NCBI GenBank assembly: GCA_902459845.2
Contig: CABPSV020000559.1
Coordinates: 1 to 13,319 of the forward strand
DNA length: 13,319 nucleotides
Source: Hepatocystis sp. ex Piliocolobus tephrosceles
Lineage: Eukaryota; Apicomplexa; Aconoidasida; Haemosporida; Plasmodiidae
Direction of reading: 5' to 3'
Made by a program: the position numbers and the translations under genes. The notes under the pieces are model-generated. The model had not been told where the DNA came from. It saw only the letters and a list, made by a program, of their open reading frames with translations, and did no database searches. Position 1 is the first letter of the stretch. Each line of letters starts with the position of its first letter. Shown piece by piece: positions 9,254-13,319 of this stretch.

Positions 9254-9300
9254 ACAAAAAAACACTGTTATGTTATTTGCCTACATGAGTGTTTTTTGTA
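9254..9300. repeat. Short inverted repeat, about 12-bp arms, 21-nt loop
   Basis: The left arm tacaaaaaaacact region (to 9266) pairs with agtgttttttgta (9288-9300), with one extra A in the left run. The loop is the mixed sequence 9267-9287. Arms this short could arise by chance, but they include G/C at both ends. Confidence 0.5.
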
Positions 9301-10080
9301 ATTCTGTTTTTTAATGAAACTTAAAACTTTTTTTCTTCTCGATTACACATTTTTCAAAAAAAAAAAAAAAAAAAAAATGTTATAAAAAACATCAAATATA
9401 AAATATGTTATCAACACAACGTTTAATAATATGTCTTACCAGTTGCTAACTTCAATAGTTTATAAATTCCAAAGAACAAACATATATATAACCATTTTTT
9501 ATTATTATTGAAAACGTATTCTTGGTATATAATTTTTACTCTTTACTGCTCATGTACTAATACAATGAAAAGAAAAAAAAAAAAAAAAATTAAAATAGGT
9601 TTTGTATCAAAAAGTAATATTCTTTTATATCTTTTTTATTTTTGTATTATATTCATTTTTGTACTCATTGATATTGTATATTTTTCAGCACGTTTTAATA
9701 GTATTAAAAATGTCACAACTATAAAGAGAAAACCTTAATAACCAGATTTAATAGAATATTAAAAAAGAAAATGTATAAATATGTAATAAGTTCATATATT
9801 TATTATTATATTTTTTCTTAATGTTGAGTGTACCTTTTTAAATAACAAAGCTATGTTACAATAAATCTAGAATAACAAACTCCCCATACAACTTTATTTT
9901 GTCATAAACTTTTTTTAATTAATAAATCATATAATGTTGTATTTATTTAAAATAAAAAAAACTTAGTAATTTTACTTATGTATATGTGTATATACTTAAT
10001 AAAATATACTGTGCTGTATCAATTTCTACATACATTTTCTAATTTTAAGAATATGAAGAAAAAAAAAAAAAAAAAAAAAA

Positions 10081-10206
10081 ACATAAAACATAAAACATAA
10101 AACATAAAACATAAAACATAAAACATAAAACATAAAACATAAAACATAAAACATAAAACATAAAACATAAAACATAAAACGTAAAACGTAAAACGTAAAA
10201 CATAAA
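10081..10206. repeat. 7-bp tandem repeat, 18 copies (acataaa)
   Basis: Eighteen head-to-tail heptamers follow an A-run of about 26 bases. Fifteen are identical; units 15-17 read acgtaaa, so a single substitution appears to have been copied to neighbours. Because 7 is not divisible by 3, the opposite strand shows an open frame with a 7-residue period, which is an artefact. Confidence 0.96.
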
Positions 10207-12960
10207 ACAACAAAATGAATAATTTTAAATTTACTGTTATAGGTACAGGAGGTTAAAACATTACATAATTTTACCTAACACATAGTGACATTCATGCGTA
10301 TAATAATTTAGTAATAGGTTATTAATTTATCTTTCATAAATGTTTCCAAAACCAAAAATTATAATATATTGTGGGTGTTATATATTTACGTGTAATACAT
10401 GGAAAAGCGTATAAAATGCAATAAAAAAAAAAAAAAAAAAAAAAAAAATGTGCAAAAAATAAACAAACTAATAATCTTTTTATTTTTTAATGACTCATGC
10501 AAAACAGTTATTATAATAAAAAATAAATATGTATTTGAAAAAATTACATTTTTTATGCTCTTTTATAAATTTTTAATAATTTTGCGTTTTTTACATCATT
10601 TCATATATGTCTAGTAACTTTATATCTTGAACACATTGCTTTTTAATTACAAACGTTTATACTATCGCGCCCATATTCTTTTTTCTTCTAATTTTATAAA
10701 AATGTTTTATTTATGTTCTGTTTAAAAACCATCAGTGGTTCTTATTGCTTATTTCTTTTATGTTTTGAAATGTTGCATTATGTTCATATAAAATGAAAAT
10801 ATTACTTTTTTTTTATAAATAAAAGTAATTTTTTTTTTTATCCCTATAAATATATGTATATTCTTTTTAGCTTTTAATTTTAGCAAATATAAAATTGAAA
10901 AGATTATATGTTTCAAAACAAAAAATTAAAATATTTAATTTAAACACTTAAAAATATTTATGATGTTAATGCAATTTTTTGTAGAACTAAAATGCTAATA
11001 ACTAATTCATGCAAAAAATAAAAAAAGAACTTGTAAGTTAAGACATATATATATATATATATATATAAACATAAATTTGCATAATTCTTTATTTATGAAA
11101 ATGTTCATTACGATCTAGTATTTTTTTTTTATTTTACACATTTTTAAAAGTTTGATTGTTTACGAAATTTATATAATGATGGCTATTTTTCATAAAAAAA
11201 ATAAAAAATATATACATTTTTTTATGCTTTTGAACGCTTGAATTTGTAACTGGTATAGTTATCATATGAAAATCACTATTTTATAATTTTCTTTATTTCA
11301 TTTGAAAAAATAAACATTATTATAAATAGCTAATGAATGTTTAAATGTATATAGCTCTTTCCAAAATATATGTATTTAGGATAATATCATCTTAAAAAAA
11401 AAAAAAAAATTACATTTTTCAACGGCGTCTATAAAAATACAAATATAAAGTATAATTTTTAAATGATTCTTGATTAAAGCTATTTAGTTTGATAAGAGTT
11501 TATAATTTAAGAAACAAAGCACGTTTTATAAATTTCACATTAAAAATGGCTGTATATATTTTTTTTTTTACAAATGTTACATAGAAGTTTTTTTATTTTA
11601 AATGCATTCAAGTTAAACATTAAAATTTTCTAATTTTTTGTGTATTTGCTTTCTAGTTTTTTTTAATAATTTTTTACCAAATTTGTAAATAGTGTCGCAG
11701 TTATTACATTGAAATAGTATATACCGATTTTAGTTTATAAAAAATACTAATTATTTTTCTTTTATACTTAGAAAATATGAGATCTGATAAAACATAATTT
11801 TCTTACTGTGCAAAAGCAAATTTTAATATTTGGGACTGTAATGGAATTTTCTTACTTTATGAATTGTAGATCATAATAATATATATATATGCGCATTTTC
11901 ATTTTACAACCCATTTATTGTATATTACATATATATATTTTCATATATATTTTTTCAAGTGTGAATAAATAAAACTATGGTTAAGCCAAATATATTGATA
12001 TGATAAACTCAAATGATACATATTAAAACTTAAAATGTGTTCAATAGTTTATTAATATAACACATTTAAATATACAATTCAGTATTAATATAAAGTTCCT
12101 TTTATAAACAATGTGTGTAGGTTATAGTATTACTTCATAAATTCACGCATTAGGTTTATACTTTATATAAAATACTCTTTTTTTAATCGTAAAAATGTAA
12201 AATTTAAAAAATTTATATAATGCAAAAAAAAATAAAATGCATACAACACTAATAGTGAATTTAACACAATTATTTTATATATTAATAATTGGGTTGCATA
12301 CATAACATATAGCATTGTGGGATATTTAATATGGTTTAAGAAAATAAAAAAAAAAAATTAAGATCATACCGTTGGAAAGGTATTTTATATATAATAAATA
12401 TTGCAAACAGCATATCTAATTTGAAGCACAATACACAATTATAATATGAATGTTTTATCAATACATAATGATTTGCAAATAGTTAAATAATGAGGACTAT
12501 ACTTCTGTAGCATATACATTTCAATATTTTAAACATACATTTTTTAACGTGTTTATAAAAACTCTCAATTTTTAAAATCATACAATAAAGCAATTAAAAA
12601 AAACAATAACTAATTATAATAAAATTATATGAAAGTAATTGACAGTTTTGTGTGAAACTAAAAGTAAACTTATATAGTAATCATCTTTTCAATAATTACA
12701 TAAAATTTTAATAAACTTATTTATATAATACATGTTTTATGTTATTTATTCAAAGATAAATTATTAAAAATATATAAAAAAATATTGGTTATCTAGATGA
12801 TATAATTAGCTGTTATATTTTATAAAAACAAAAATACAAAAAGCACCATTGAATTATAATTCTACAAAATCATAAATAAATAAAACAACTAATTCAATAA
12901 AATGCAATATTTTATGTAATATATTCTTTTATTTGATATGTTTATAATAATTAAATAATA

Positions 12961-13319
12961 GTATTAAAAATAAAATACAAATATATAAAATCAATATAAA
13001 AAATATTAATTAATAAAAAAAAAAAAAACATTACTCAATTAAAAAACATATAATTATAAAATATGCAATTATTCTATAATTAATTATATAAATATAATAG
13101 TAAACAATTAAATATATCAATTGGTAAAATAAATGATATAAATAATTAAATATATTAAATAATATAAATAATAAAATAAAATAATTAAATTAAATAAGTA
13201 ATTAAATATATTAATTAATTAACTAAATAATAAAATAAATAAATTAGTTAATTAAATAATAAAATAAATAAATTAATTAATTTAAATAATAAAATAAATT
13301 AATTAATTAAATAATAAAA
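12961..13319. other. Probable edge of a centromere: AT content climbing above 98%
   Basis: Bases 12961-13140 have about 9% G+C, while 13141-13319 have only 3 G/C in 179 bases, none in the last 59. The last 95 bases form a degenerate tandem repeat: a shared aaataataaaataaa start recurs at 13225, 13254, 13284 and 13309, with spacings of 29, 30 and 25. P. falciparum centromeres are gene-free regions of roughly 2 kb with AT above about 97% and short imperfect tandem repeats, usually one per chromosome. Only the rim would be inside this window. An ordinary extreme AT patch or contig end is the alternative. Confidence 0.55.

Larger units (their letters stand above)
7700..12960. other. Gene desert of about 5.2 kb
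   Basis: I find no gene, tRNA, rRNA or recognisable structured RNA. The longest frames are 64-76 codons; they start at TTG, run through homopolymers or are repeat translations. Composition is about 12-18% G+C in the lines I counted, with long stretches (for example 11420-12340) nearly free of homopolymers over 10 bases and of (AT)n. The region holds two inverted repeats, one 7-bp tandem repeat and one (AT)n near 11045-11066. It lies between the last gene and a centromere-like edge, so it may be pericentromeric. Confidence 0.6.

Noticed and set aside
9508..9738. Small frame with a hydrophobic stretch, possible one-span membrane protein
   Set aside because: The frame opens at TTG; the first ATG lies 19 codons in, just before a poly-Lys run from an A-tract. 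A Leu/Ile/Phe-rich stretch is expected by chance from T-rich DNA, and no splice structure supports it.
10399..10614. 71-codon ATG-initiated frame
   Set aside because: It runs through a poly(A) tract (poly-Lys) and then T-rich sequence. There is no domain, no composition change at its ends and no splice signals; length is within chance expectation.
6742..13319. Telomerase RNA or subtelomeric repeat in the desert
   Set aside because: I looked for the Plasmodium telomere-type repeat (GGGTTYA) or a template complementary to it and found none; the CCCC or GGGG runs present are isolated.
1..13319. CRISPR array, transposon or prophage
   Set aside because: The tandem repeats lack unique spacers, no transposase or terminal repeats with target duplications were seen, and the genome is that of an apicomplexan.

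Overview
The window is nuclear DNA of a malaria parasite, almost certainly a Plasmodium with extreme AT bias (P. falciparum or a close Laverania relative). The evidence is the roughly 85% or higher AT content, long poly(A)/poly(T) and (AT)n tracts between genes, introns that begin GTAAAA or GTGAGT and end in a T-tract plus AG, and a protein carrying large Asn-, Lys- and Thr-rich insertions coded by tandem repeats. I see no bacterial, viral or transposon signature, and no tRNA or rRNA.

Layout from left to right. Positions 1-112 hold a 14-bp tandem repeat cut by the window edge. Positions 113-1053 are low-complexity 5' flank. A three-exon gene on the + strand (1054-2433) encodes a 280-residue protein of unknown function. 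It has a basic, amphipathic-looking N-terminus and one likely membrane segment; a mitochondrial inner-membrane role is a guess. A 672-bp low-complexity gap separates it from a convergent single-exon gene on the - strand (6741 down to 3106). That gene encodes a 1,211-residue homologue of SMARCD/BAF60/Swp73, the SWIB-domain core subunit of SWI/SNF-type chromatin remodellers. It keeps the family's N-terminal module, SWIB domain and C-terminal coiled coil, but has two long insertions and a tail of about 490 residues made largely of repeats.

The remaining 6.6 kb (6742-13319) contains no gene I can support. It starts with the 5' flank of the SMARCD-like gene, including a 72-nt pure pyrimidine block and a nearby 52-nt pure purine block with an A34 run. 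A desert of more than 5 kb follows that has fewer microsatellites than the flanks of the two genes. The desert contains a 38-bp-arm inverted repeat at 8176-8325, a smaller hairpin at 9254-9300 and an 18-copy 7-bp repeat at 10081-10206. At the right edge composition falls to 3 G/C in the last 179 bases (over 98% AT), with a degenerate repeat of about 25-30 bp. This is what the edge of a P. falciparum regional centromere looks like, so the desert may be pericentromeric.

The two genes are not an operon and nothing in the sequence ties their functions together. The strongest points are the SMARCD-like gene, the probable centromere edge and the unexplained inverted repeat in the desert.
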